Source of the DNA: Willaertia magna
Taxonomy: Eukaryota > Heterolobosea > Eutetramitea > Acrasida > Naegleriidae
Direction of reading: 5' to 3'
Length of the DNA stretch: 26,688 bases
Assembly: GCA_902984215.1 (NCBI GenBank)
Contig: CADWAF010005164.1
Span: 1 to 26,688, forward strand
Made by a program: the position numbers and the translations under genes. The notes below the pieces were generated by a model. That model worked only from the letters and a program-made list of their open reading frames with translations. It was not told the origin of the DNA and searched no databases. This document shows positions 7,386-17,200 of the stretch, in pieces (the first letter of the stretch is position 1; each line of letters begins with the position of its first letter).

Positions 7386-10300
7386 TTAAATTGTCTCAAA
7401 AGTATCTCTACTAGCTACAGTTTGTAATGACATCACTTGTTGTTTTAACTTCTCAATTTCTCGTTGTTGTTCCTCAATTATTCTATTCTTTTCTTTCACA
7501 ATATCATTTTGACTTAAAGGTGTACCATGATGTCTCATTGTATCAACAAATAAACTTTTTGCTCTACTCTTTCTAGTTTTAGATTGACTCTCCTTTTTAT
7601 AATTCTTTATCAAAACATTAATCTTTTTTAATAACTCTTTAGCTGTTAATCTATTTTCAGGATTATTATCAATACATTGTTTAACAATCTCCATCTCTTT
7701 AGGGAATTTATCAACCATCTCATTTGGTATTATTCCTTTCTTTAAATCAGATAATATATGAGCTCTTTCCGTTCTTGTACCGAATGGGTGAAGTATTTCA
7801 AATAGAATAATACCTAATGAGAAGATATCAGCCTTTTCGCTATAAGATGAATTAGATAATTGTTCAGGAGATGCATAAAAGTACGTTCCAACACCTATTG
7901 TATGTTCATGAATCATTGTACTTTCATATGAATTAGTTCTATTTACAATAATATTACAATCAGTTTCAATGATTTCTTCTTCTGTAGTTTTAATGTGACT
8001 CTCAGCAACCGCTCTAGAATGGCTTAATGTTTCTTGACAATATTTAGCTAAACCAAAATCTCCAATTTTAATTATATTATCAGAAGAAAGAAATATATTG
8101 CTTGGTTTTAAATCTCTATGGATAACTCCTCTTTCATGTACATGAGCTATACCGTCACAAATTTGTTTAAAAAAGTTCAATCCATCTTCTATATTTAATG
8201 TTTTATCTTTTGTTCTTTCAGGTGACCATAACCAATCTTCTAATGTACGTGGGTCACAAAGTTGCATTTGAATAAAGAGTACCATTTCAAACTTGTTATT
8301 CTTTTGATTAAACATTTCATTAAATAAGTTTTTAACTGCACTACCAATATCTTGATGAGGGTGATGCTCAATTGCCATTGTCTTCTTTGGAGTTGGTGTT
8401 GCTTTCTGTTGTAATGCATATTCTAAATAACTCATATTAATTGGTGGTGATGTGGGATATTCAATATTCATATTTGAACCATAATTAGATGATCTCATAT
8501 TAGTATCTTCTGAACTTTCAAATGTTAATGTACAATGTTCCTCACTTCCAATTACATTCCCAGTTTCATCAATATTTTCTATTGTAGGGCTAGTATCATG
8601 TAAACCTGTATTATTATATGTAAATCCGTCAATATTCCATGCAACTAATTGTTTCAAATGGTTTTGTGAATCTTCCTCTTCATGTACTGAACCAGAGTTA
8701 AATAATTCATCTTGTTCAGATGTTTCCATTTCGTCCTTTTCGCTTTCATCTTCTTCATTAGATTCATTTAAATCATCATGCATTCCATTTCTGTTTGGTT
8801 CAAACCAAGCAGAGTTATATCTTACAATGTTTTGATGATCTAAGGCAGCTAAAGCTCTAACCTCACGAATTACTTGGTTGTAAACTTCTTCCAATTCATT
8901 AGCATTTCTAAAAGCAAACTTAACTTTTTTCAATGCATAATGATGTCCATCTATCTTGTGTCTACTCACAAAAACTGTTCCAAATGCTCCTTTTCCAATT
9001 CTTTTCTTATGATGGAAGTCAGATCTATATCTACTAGGACTGTAAAATAGAGAATCAAAAAGTGGTAATGAAGTAAATGGAAAATGATATTGTTTACAAG
9101 GAGCAGCAAAATCGTGACCATTATTAGATAAGAAACTTGCGTAGCTTTCAGATCTGGTCAACCCAAATCTCCTTGAATTATCAACTCCTTTATCCTCACC
9201 ATTCTCAATAGTTTGTCCCTCTTCTCTATACTGATTAGATGCGCCTCCTTCAAAAGTTATTGGCCAATGCTCAACAACATCTTGCATAAATTCTTTGCAA
9301 CTCTTCTTAAGGAAATGTGGATCTAAAAATCTTGTATCTGTCAAATAACCAAATGTATGTAATTGTTTACACATAGAGATAAAGAAATTTGGATCTGGAT
9401 TAAACTGTCTAGAAACGTGTTGTAATAAAAACAACATTAACATTTCTCTTTTATCAATACCAGAAGTGTCACTTGAAGTATTTGATACATTATTGCTTAC
9501 TGAAGAATTATTTGTAGCTGAAGTAGATGGGTTAGTATAACTTGTAGTGGAAGATATGGACGGCTCTATATTTTTAGTTGATGTTTCACTAAATCCCCTA
9601 CGAGATGAAGTAGTAGAACTTGCGTTAGAAGTATCCTTTTCATCATCTTCAGAATAATGTTCTTCAGTTTCATGTTCTTCTTCACTTGAATCTTCCTCCT
9701 CTTCTGAATCATTTTCATCTTCACTTGTTGAATAACCATGTCTCTTAGCTCTAAACCAATTTTTAGTTTTATGTTTCTCTTTTAATTGTTCAAACTTTGT
9801 AGTTGGTTGATATGATTTACTTATTGAATTATTATCCTCTGCTTCATCATCCGATTCATCTCCACTCGAATAATATTTGTTTCTTTCTCCAGAATCTGAT
9901 TCTTCATCCTCTTCTTCATCTGATGAAGAAACTACAATCTTCTTTTTAACCTTCTTCTTTTCAAAAAGATCATTATCTTTTGAAGATGACTTTGAAGGTG
10001 TTGTGTTTTCATTAAAGGCTGAATAATTAAAATAGTTAACAGTTTCAGGCGCGTTCCAACTACTTGAAAGGGTAGAAGTAAATAAAGAATGAAGCGTATC
10101 TTCTTCACCTAAATACCCACTATTATTATTTTCCCTTGTTAAATTACTCTTTCTTATTGGTTTGTTATTATTATTGATATTCTTAACTTCGGAAGGTTTT
10201 CCATGTTGTTCAGTAGGATTTTGAAAGAAAGCGTTCAATAAAGAAGATCTAGGACTATCCCTACATTCCGAAGAAGGATTAACTTGTCTTTTTGTAAAAT

Positions 10301-10760
10301 AATTATACATTTCATTTACCATTTCATCTTTAGGACTAAGCTTTCTATTATTATTTGTATTGTTATTTGTTAATGATGATTGATTCTTCTTTATCTTTGA
10401 TTGTCTATTAGGAGTACTAATATTAGTACTATCATTAGATCCTAATGAATCTTTAGAGGAATAGGAATTTCTTGAATTTTCTGGTTCATCATCAAACGGA
10501 AAGAAAGGGTTCGCATCCTCCTCATCATAATATTTATTAAATCTTCTTGTTGAAACTCCAGGTTTTCCGATACTTTGAATGGTTGGATTTTGGTTACTAC
10601 CACTAGTACTAGATAGAACAGAAGTTGAAGAAGATTTAATTAAATGATTATTAGGAGTATTACGCTCTGTTATTTTATTATGTAATGTTGCATTATTATT
10701 GTTAGATGTAAATATAGAAGAAGTAGAAGGCTTGTTATTATTGTTCTTTGATAATATCAT
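7386..10760 (-). CDS. eIF2alpha-kinase-like Ser/Thr kinase (PEK/HRI type)
   Basis: This single exon encodes 1124 residues. Residues 1-430 are low-complexity, rich in Ser/Asn and acidic tracts. A helical segment (about 440-500, MLMLFLLQHVSRQF...) precedes the kinase and resembles the N-terminal region of HRI. The kinase runs from about 580 to 1070. The Gly-rich loop is GKGAFGTV, the Lys is in YALKKVK, and the helix C region reads REVRALAALDHQNIVRY. An acidic insert of about 170 residues follows. Then come LFIQMQLCDPRTLEDWL, HRDLKPSN, DFGLAKY, another insert, and GTYFYASPEQL. The long insert and the NIVRYxxAW and QMQLC...TLEDWL signatures are typical of eIF2alpha kinases, which slow translation under stress. 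A coiled coil (about 1085-1115) ends the protein. No RWD, HisRS-like or transmembrane part is seen, arguing against GCN2 and PERK. All catalytic residues are present. Confidence 0.87.
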   Translation of the reverse strand: MILSKNNNNKPSTSSIFTSNNNNATLHNKITERNTPNNHLIKSSSTSVLSSTSGSNQNPTIQSIGKPGVSTRRFNKYYDEEDANPFFPFDDEPENSRNSYSSKDSLGSNDSTNISTPNRQSKIKKNQSSLTNNNTNNNRKLSPKDEMVNEMYNYFTKRQVNPSSECRDSPRSSLLNAFFQNPTEQHGKPSEVKNINNNNKPIRKSNLTRENNNSGYLGEEDTLHSLFTSTLSSSWNAPETVNYFNYSAFNENTTPSKSSSKDNDLFEKKKVKKKIVVSSSDEEEDEESDSGERNKYYSSGDESDDEAEDNNSISKSYQPTTKFEQLKEKHKTKNWFRAKRHGYSTSEDENDSEEEEDSSEEEHETEEHYSEDDEKDTSNASSTTSSRRGFSETSTKNIEPSISSTTSYTNPSTSATNNSSVSNNVSNTSSDTSGIDKREMLMLFLLQHVSRQFNPDPNFFISMCKQLHTFGYLTDTRFLDPHFLKKSCKEFMQDVVEHWPITFEGGASNQYREEGQTIENGEDKGVDNSRRFGLTRSESYASFLSNNGHDFAAPCKQYHFPFTSLPLFDSLFYSPSRYRSDFHHKKRIGKGAFGTVFVSRHKIDGHHYALKKVKFAFRNANELEEVYNQVIREVRALAALDHQNIVRYNSAWFEPNRNGMHDDLNESNEEDESEKDEMETSEQDELFNSGSVHEEEDSQNHLKQLVAWNIDGFTYNNTGLHDTSPTIENIDETGNVIGSEEHCTLTFESSEDTNMRSSNYGSNMNIEYPTSPPINMSYLEYALQQKATPTPKKTMAIEHHPHQDIGSAVKNLFNEMFNQKNNKFEMVLFIQMQLCDPRTLEDWLWSPERTKDKTLNIEDGLNFFKQICDGIAHVHERGVIHRDLKPSNIFLSSDNIIKIGDFGLAKYCQETLSHSRAVAESHIKTTEEEIIETDCNIIVNRTNSYESTMIHEHTIGVGTYFYASPEQLSNSSYSEKADIFSLGIILFEILHPFGTRTERAHILSDLKKGIIPNEMVDKFPKEMEIVKQCIDNNPENRLTAKELLKKINVLIKNYKKESQSKTRKSRAKSLFVDTMRHHGTPLSQNDIVKEKNRIIEEQQREIEKLKQQVMSLQTVASRDTFETI

Positions 10761-11360
10761 GGGAGAAAATTTTTTAAAATTGATTCATTATCAAAAGGAT
10801 TTTAAAATGTTTAAGAAAATTATCAATATAATTGATTGTTTTTTGTTATTTACAAAAGAGAAAATATGAAATCAAAATTAAATCTTTTTGATTTGTTGTT
10901 TATAATAATTATCGGTACTTTGTTGTCAGAAAATAAATGAACAAAAAATAGCACAATAATAATAATTTTTTTTTTGAAATAAAAATGACGGATATGAAGA
11001 ATTGTTCTCGGAGGAAGGGAATCGCTTAATGCGGTTGTCACCGTTTCAATTGATCTACGTGTTCTTCTTACTGTATCGTATTCACAACCTGAAAGAAGAA
11101 GTTTCAGAATTGAATAAAGTTTTTTTTTATTTTTGTTGGTTGGTAGATATCGGTAGTTAGCAATAAATGAAGAATTAGATGGAAAGGTAACTTTCCGAGA
11201 TTACACGTTGATTGTTCTCAGTTGACCGTACTGAAAACGGAATTTCTTTAACTTAAAGATATAATCTCACACCACCTAATTAAATATTATAAATATTTTA
11301 AATTATTATTCATTGTATAATTTATACAACATTAATCAATAATTTACAAAAGTTTTTGAA
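10761..11360. other. 600-bp spacer with a GC-richer island
   Basis: This is the gap between the start of the kinase gene and the end of the tetraspan gene, both on minus, so it should hold the kinase promoter. About 10980-11260 is clearly less AT-rich than other spacers and includes a hairpin GGAAAG-gtaa-CTTTCC (11181-11196). A 63-codon minus frame at 10850-11041 is not supported. An ncRNA gene is possible but no tRNA, snRNA or snoRNA signature could be identified. Confidence 0.4.
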
Positions 11361-12059
11361 TTAAATTACAGGTTGTTTCTTTTCTTCTGCAGTTTTTAAA
11401 TTGTGTAATCTTTTACATAAAGATCCAGAACAAACCACAAAAGGAAAACCACAAAATAAAAGTAAGCCAATTACAACAGCAACAGAAATAACCTCCATTA
11501 CTGGGAATTCCAAGTGATAACTAACTGCCATCTTGTGTAATCTAACAACTGAAACGCAATGAATAATAGCTTTAAAAACATATAAAAGTACACTAATTAA
11601 ACATAAAACAAACCAAAGTAAACTAAAATAAAAACGATTGCCAGATGATAATTTATAATGAAATGCAGCAATCAATCCACAAATAGAACCAATAAATAAA
11701 AGTACAAAACAAACAGTATTTAAAATATTCATAATATAAAAAGCTAAATGAAAACTTGAACCTAAATGTTTGTCAATATCATCTAAACTGTCAATAACTT
11801 TATCATGAGTAATAAATCCATATATTGAAACACAAAATAAATAAATTGAAAATAAAAGTGATAAAATTGCACCAGTCCAATATAAAATAAGTTTTTTCGG
11901 AGTATTTTTATCAAGTTCTAAATTTTTCTTTAATTCATCTTGAAATTGTTTTTGTAATTCATCTTCTTGTGTTCCTTCTTCTTCTATGCCTTCTTCTGTT
12001 TGTCTTTTTGGTTCTTCTTTCTTTACTTCTTCTAATTCCCTTTGAATTAACTTGGACAT
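11361..12059 (-). CDS. four-transmembrane protein of unknown function
   Basis: This single exon encodes 232 residues. Residues 1-55 are strongly charged (Glu/Lys/Gln) and probably cytosolic. Four hydrophobic segments follow at about 57-80, 105-135, 143-172 and 187-212. The C-terminus is short and basic (SLCKRLHNLKTAEEKKQ). The layout resembles tetraspan membrane proteins in general, but I see no tetraspanin CCG motif and no claudin W-GLW-C-C signature, so no family is claimed. Several Cys lie in the membrane segments. No N-terminal signal peptide is present. The gene has the same orientation as the small heat-shock gene upstream of it, with 213 bp between them. Confidence 0.75.
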   Translation of the reverse strand: MSKLIQRELEEVKKEEPKRQTEEGIEEEGTQEDELQKQFQDELKKNLELDKNTPKKLILYWTGAILSLLFSIYLFCVSIYGFITHDKVIDSLDDIDKHLGSSFHLAFYIMNILNTVCFVLLFIGSICGLIAAFHYKLSSGNRFYFSLLWFVLCLISVLLYVFKAIIHCVSVVRLHKMAVSYHLEFPVMEVISVAVVIGLLLFCGFPFVVCSGSLCKRLHNLKTAEEKKQPVI

Positions 12060-12111
12060 TTTTTTTGATTTTTATTTACAAAACTGAAATAGTTCTCAAT
12101 CGTCTGTTTTG

Positions 12112-12130
12112 TCTTGAAACCCTTTCAAGA
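12112..12130. promoter_or_regulatory. 8-bp inverted repeat with a heat-shock-element-like TTCaaGAA
   Basis: TCTTGAAA and TTTCAAGA are perfect reverse complements around CCC. The right side includes TTCaaGAA (to 12131), which fits one nTTCnnGAAn heat-shock-element pair. It lies about 55-70 bp upstream of the tetraspan gene start, in its promoter, not upstream of the small HSP gene. Confidence 0.3.
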
Positions 12131-12272
12131 ACAATAAAGCAAAAGTGTACTTGTTCTTGTTTAGGAGATTTTTATGAATTCTTGCAGAAAATGCTGTTAA
12201 ATAAAAAAAGTTTGTACAAATTTATTTACAAAAGACGATGACATTCCCATACACAACGTTAATAATAATAAA

Positions 12273-12830
12273 TTAAAATTCTTCAACTTCAATACTTTTA
12301 TGTGGTTTAGTTGTTTCTTTAACATCAACTACTTTCTTTGGAACAGAAACAGTTAGTTGACCATGTTTAATTACAGCCTTCACATTATCCCAATCAACTA
12401 AATCATAAGGTAAATGTATTCTTCTATCAAAATCTGGAATTAAAGTACGTTCTCTAACTACATATTCACCAAAAGCTTGTTCTTCTTCTTTTAACTGTTC
12501 TGCAGTTTGTGCATTCATATTTCCGACAATTGAGATTTCACCATTCTCTTCATTGAAAGAAACTTTAATATTTTCTTTATGAAAACCTGGGACATCAGCT
12601 TTAATAGTAAAAGCACCTTTTGTTTCAGTTAAATCAATTGGAGGTTCAAAAACGAAATAAGTTTTTGGTAAAACTCCACTCAAATCTTTAGGATAGTAAT
12701 CTGGGTTTAAATACTTTTTATCACCTTTAGTTAATAAATATGAGAAGAAAGGGTCTCGGAATAGTTGAGTATATGATCCGGGAGTTGAATAGTTTGAAAA
12801 GAGTTTAGAAAGTAATTTATTGAGTGGCAT
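12273..12830 (-). CDS. small heat-shock protein (alpha-crystallin/Hsp20 family)
   Basis: This single exon encodes 185 residues. The N-terminal 60 residues are variable and aromatic, as in other small HSPs. The alpha-crystallin domain covers about 63-170, with ADVPGFHKENIKVSF in its first strands, a loop rich in Glu/Gln, RTLIPDFDRRIHLP in the middle, and the conserved A-x-x-x-x-G-x-L signature as AVIKHGQLTVSVPKK. A short C-terminal tail ends VEEF. A typical C-terminal I-x-I/V motif could be SIEV. Such proteins are ATP-independent holdases that bind unfolding proteins under heat stress. No targeting signal is obvious, so a cytosolic location is likely. Confidence 0.93.
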   Translation of the reverse strand: MPLNKLLSKLFSNYSTPGSYTQLFRDPFFSYLLTKGDKKYLNPDYYPKDLSGVLPKTYFVFEPPIDLTETKGAFTIKADVPGFHKENIKVSFNEENGEISIVGNMNAQTAEQLKEEEQAFGEYVVRERTLIPDFDRRIHLPYDLVDWDNVKAVIKHGQLTVSVPKKVVDVKETTKPHKSIEVEEF

Positions 12831-13144
12831 TGTTTTTTGTGGTCAATTAGATTTTTTTTTATTTTAAAAATAAATGCACAGCAAAAATTTTGGCAAAAAC
12901 AGCTTAAAATAAATACATTTTAATCTCGGTTTCAAACCTATCGTTCCTTGCGACCATTTTCATTGATTCGCCATGACACTCCCGGAAAGCTAAGGAAAGA
13001 GGAATTCAAAACGTAAAAAATCATTGGTGTTAGAGATAACACCCAATAGATAAACAATATGTCCCATCACAAAACATTTAAAGGTATTCTTCCACTAAGG
13101 GTCATTGAAATTTTAGTTGATACCTAGTAAAAAGTTGAAAAAAA
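12831..13144. promoter_or_regulatory. 314-bp divergent region between small HSP and PX genes
   Basis: It separates the small HSP start (minus) from the PX gene start (plus). The central part (about 12925-13020) is less AT-rich and contains spaced GAA units (ggaaagctaaggaaag, then ggaattc) around 12980-13000. These could be an imperfect gapped heat-shock element. No TATA-type element is resolvable in such AT-rich DNA. Confidence 0.35.
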
Positions 13145-13663
13145 ATGTCAGCAATCGTAGATCAGCATTTATCCTTCAAGATTAGTGTTGATGGGTACAA
13201 TATGGTGACAACAAAAGATAAGAACTCAACAGTAATATATGATGTAACTTTTGTAGTAAAACGTATTTCAAATACTTTTTCTTCTCCTACTTCACCTACC
13301 TCCACTACATCGTCTTCATCAATGATGAATTCATTAAACACAAATTCAAGCTGCGTCAACAACAAGAAAAATTCTGACGGTACACTCTTTTCATTACAAG
13401 TACAAAAAAGATATACAGAAATGAGAGAATTATATAAAAAACTTAATGAAACATTTCCAGAATTAAAATTATCTTTTCCACCTAAACTTCTTTTTGGAAA
13501 TACAAATCCTGAAACAATAGAACGAAGAAAAAGTGAATTACAATTGTTTTTTGATCAATTAACAAATTTACTTTCAAATGAAACTATTAATCAAACTCAT
13601 GGGACACCAATTTATGATGTTGTGTTACCCTTTTTTGAGGATAAAGATAAACATTATGTTTAA
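13145..13663 (+). CDS. PX-domain phosphoinositide-binding protein
   Basis: This single exon encodes 172 residues, nearly all one PX domain. The first strands (LSFKISVDGYNMVTT, VIYDVTFVVKRI) are followed by a Ser/Thr/Asn insert (about 42-78). Then come the basic-aromatic motif QKRYTEMRELYKKL, the Pro-rich loop FPPKLLFGN, and the RRKSELQLFFDQLTNLL helix with its conserved Arg. The closing part is PIYDVVLPFF. PX domains bind phosphoinositides, often PI3P, and place proteins on endosomes. There is no BAR, RGS or kinase domain, so this is a stand-alone PX protein. The canonical RR(Y/F) site reads KRY. Its start follows an A-run, and it is divergent to the small HSP gene. Confidence 0.88.
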   Translation: MSAIVDQHLSFKISVDGYNMVTTKDKNSTVIYDVTFVVKRISNTFSSPTSPTSTTSSSSMMNSLNTNSSCVNNKKNSDGTLFSLQVQKRYTEMRELYKKLNETFPELKLSFPPKLLFGNTNPETIERRKSELQLFFDQLTNLLSNETINQTHGTPIYDVVLPFFEDKDKHYV

Positions 13664-14247
13664 TAATATTATTTTGTAAAGAAATATATAAGTGTGAATA
13701 TTATTTTTTTTGTATATATTTTTAAGTTATAATTTTAAATTATAATTTTAATGAAAGTTAAAATAAAAAGAAAAATCCAATGACGTTTGGCGTTGTTTAG
13801 TTTCGAATATCATTTAGTTCAATATTATTCACTAAATGGAATGAAAAGTATTTTATTATAAACCTTAACTGAATAAAGTAAACTTATTCATTAAGAGTTT
13901 TTTTCTTCTTTATATCAATTCTATTCTTCACGCACTCACTTTACTTAACCTAGCATACATCCAAATACAGTAAAGTTCAAAAGGAAAGGAAAATAATAAT
14001 AATTGGATGGAAAGGTTATTTCCGTAGGTAAATTTCATCTAAGCTTTAGGTACTATCATACTAATAACCAATCCAACCAAAAAGCCTTTACTTGTTCAAC
14101 TTCTTCACCAAAGGCCTTCTTCTCCACTTCAAAGCCAAAAAACATCTGCTTGCCGCTCATTGAAGCCTGAGTATTACCCAAAACAGTTCAACTCGCATTT
14201 TAAAAAAAAAATTTGGATTTACAAAAATAAAAAAATACAGAAAAAAA
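13664..14247. other. 584-bp spacer upstream of the zinc-finger gene
   Basis: The first 120 bases are AT-rich 3' flank of the PX gene. About 13780-14190 is less AT-rich, pyrimidine-rich in places (cttcttcaccaaaggcct), and likely holds the promoter and 5' UTR of the zinc-finger gene at 14248. A short imperfect hairpin GGAAA-ggtta-TTTCC at 14009-14023 resembles the one at 11181-11196. No gene is seen. Confidence 0.4.
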
Positions 14248-17200
14248 ATGAGTTATCATAAAGGAACTATAACAACTACCTCGCATCACCATTCGGACAA
14301 TCAAAGTAATGGTGGTGGTAGTAGGTTTAGAAATTATAATGTATCAACATCATCATCAACATCAAATAATAATAATTTGAATAATAATACATCATCAAAC
14401 AAAGTAAATATACCTTGTAAATATTATCTAAGTGGAAATTGTAGGTTAGGTAATCAATGTAGATTTTTACATACAAAGGTTGGTTCTTTCCTTTTTTTTC
14501 CTTTTTTATAACCTAAATATAAAATATACAACTATTTTTTTTTTAAATAATTTTTTTTTACGAATTGGTTCATCCCAAAATTTTTTTTGCGCAAAGAATG
14601 CAAATTTTAAAAGTTCTTATTATAAAGGGAATAATAATGAAGAAGAAGATGATGATGAAGAAGAAGAAGTAGATGAAGAGGAATATGATGAAGAAGAGGA
14701 AGATGAAGAATATGATGAGGAAGAAGAAGGAAAATTAAAATCATCACCAACAAAATCAAATAATTCTTTTAATAATAGACCACTTCAATTTCAATCTCAT
14801 CATGTTTCTAATAATAATTATAAAAAATCAAATGATACACAATCTACAACATCTTCTACAAGTCATACATCAACAGCATCATCTACTTTACGTAATAACA
14901 ACAACAATAATAATCAAATAAATAATAATCAAATGAATATTTTAAATCATTGTGATAGTATTGCTAATGTTAAAAATAGTTTAGATCAAGTAACACAAGT
15001 ATTATTAAGTAGAAAACCATTATTACATATTATTGTTTTATTTGCAGCAGATGTTAGAGTTAGAAATTATGCACAACAAGTACAAGAACATTTTTTAAAT
15101 GCTGGAATTAATGTTTATACACAATTAGGATGTTATACAAAAGAAGATGATGAAGATGAAAATAATTTTGAATATATTAAACCAGATTATTTACAAGAAA
15201 TTATAACGAATTCTATAGCAGATTATTTAGCTGTAATTGGAGATAGAAATATGAAACATAGAACATGTCAAGCTAAAAAGAATGGAAAATTAGTTGAAAT
15301 TTCATTAAAAGATAGATCAACAGAAATTATAAATGATTGGGAGAATCATTTGTCTTCATCTTCAAATAATAATAATTTTGATATAAATGTTTTAAATATT
15401 TTAAATGAAACAAATGATTTAAATGATTTATCAGATGATCAATTAGAAGAATTAATTGAATTATTTGCTGGAATTAGACATATTAAAGATAGATTAACAA
15501 GATTAAAGAAAATTATTTCAGAATTAAAAGAATGGAAATCACCAAAATCTCAAAAAGCAATTCAAACACCTTTAGATGAAAAAATGTTATCAAAATTAAC
15601 TACAGGACAAAATTATGCTATTCGTTTACATAAAGATTTAATTAAAGCTTTAGAAATTATAAATTCTGTACCTTGCTCAGATAGTTCACAAGTTGATCAT
15701 TTCCAACGTGGTGTAGCTTTAAATAGTAAACATTTACGTAATTTAAATTTATCTGATGATGAAGATAATGAAGAATCATGTTATGAAGATGTAATTGGTA
15801 TTAGTTCTACTTTAAAAGATTTATTAATTACTACATGTGATGAATTAATACCTAAAGTTGAAAAGTTGGGTGATCAAATGGCAAGTATTGCTGGAAATAC
15901 TTCTTTATGGGATGCTTATTATAAAGAATATCAAGAAAATTTACAGGAAGAAGAGTTACAACAACAACATAAATCTACAAGTCATCACACTACTACCACT
16001 AATACTGTAGTGAAACAACAACCAGTAGCAGTTGTAAACAGTACTAATAACAAGAAGAATATTGTTTCAAGTAATACGCAAAAACAAGTAGTAACTGCTA
16101 CAACTACAAATAATAATAATAATACAAATAGAGTAAGAAAGAATTCAACAAGTAGTACATCTAGTACAGTATCAAGTATTTCAAATAATTCAACAACAAA
16201 TAATAATTTATGGAATTGTCCAGAATGTACCTATTTAAATAAGAGAGAATTTTCAAGTTGTGATATGTGTGGAACAGCAAAACCTCATTCCGAACAAGAA
16301 TGGACAGTTAATAGTAGTGGAAATACTGCTGGAAATAATACAAATACTTCAAGTACTACTTCAACAACAACAACAAAGAAAGGAAGAAAAGGAAATACCA
16401 CTAATGCTACTACTACATCTGCAACAACCACAAGTGCCACTACAAATAATACTGCAGCAAATAGTACAACTAAAAAAGTTACGCAAAATACTACCACTAC
16501 CACGACAACTAAAACACAACCACAACAACAACAACAAGGAAAGAAGATAACTACAACTACAACCACCACTACTGCTAATAATAATAATACTTCTAAAAAT
16601 ATTTCTACTTCACCTATTAATGTACCTCAACAACAAGCAAAAGTGATAACTCCAACTACACCTACAAATAATATAATTATACCTAATAGTAATACTGGAA
16701 AGGCATGGCAAGGAGGTAGTACATCAAATAATTCTCCTTTATTAAATAATAACAATATTTCTTCTTTATTAATGAATAATAATAATAATACTACAGTTAA
16801 TAATAATAGTAGTATTAATAATAATATTACAAGAGGATTAACACCAACATATGATCAAGAATATCCAACATTAGGACAAGCAACAACAACAAAGAATAAA
16901 TCGAATACACCATCTACAAGTAGTAATAGTTCTAAAAAAGAAAAGAGTTCATTATTAACAGATAATAAAATAAATAATATAAGTGAAGGTAGTAACACAA
17001 CTCCAACAAATGATTTAATGTTAAATAATATTCAAGGAATGGTACCTTTAAATAATATGATGATGAATAATGGTATGCCAACAACAAATGAAATGATGAA
17101 TCAATATCCACATTTACAATTATTTGATCCTACATCTTCAACAATGATAATACATCCACATATGAATACACAACCATTTAATAATCATTCAAGGTTTGCA

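Noticed and set aside
10850..11041. 63-codon minus-strand frame in the kinase promoter region
   Set aside because: Ile/Phe/Asn-rich translation of AT-rich DNA without recognisable features.
14480..14596. N-terminal extension of the long zinc-finger frame through this stretch
   Set aside because: It begins at a non-ATG codon and translates a T-rich intron. Splicing 14478 to 14597 joins the CCCH finger cleanly to the long exon.
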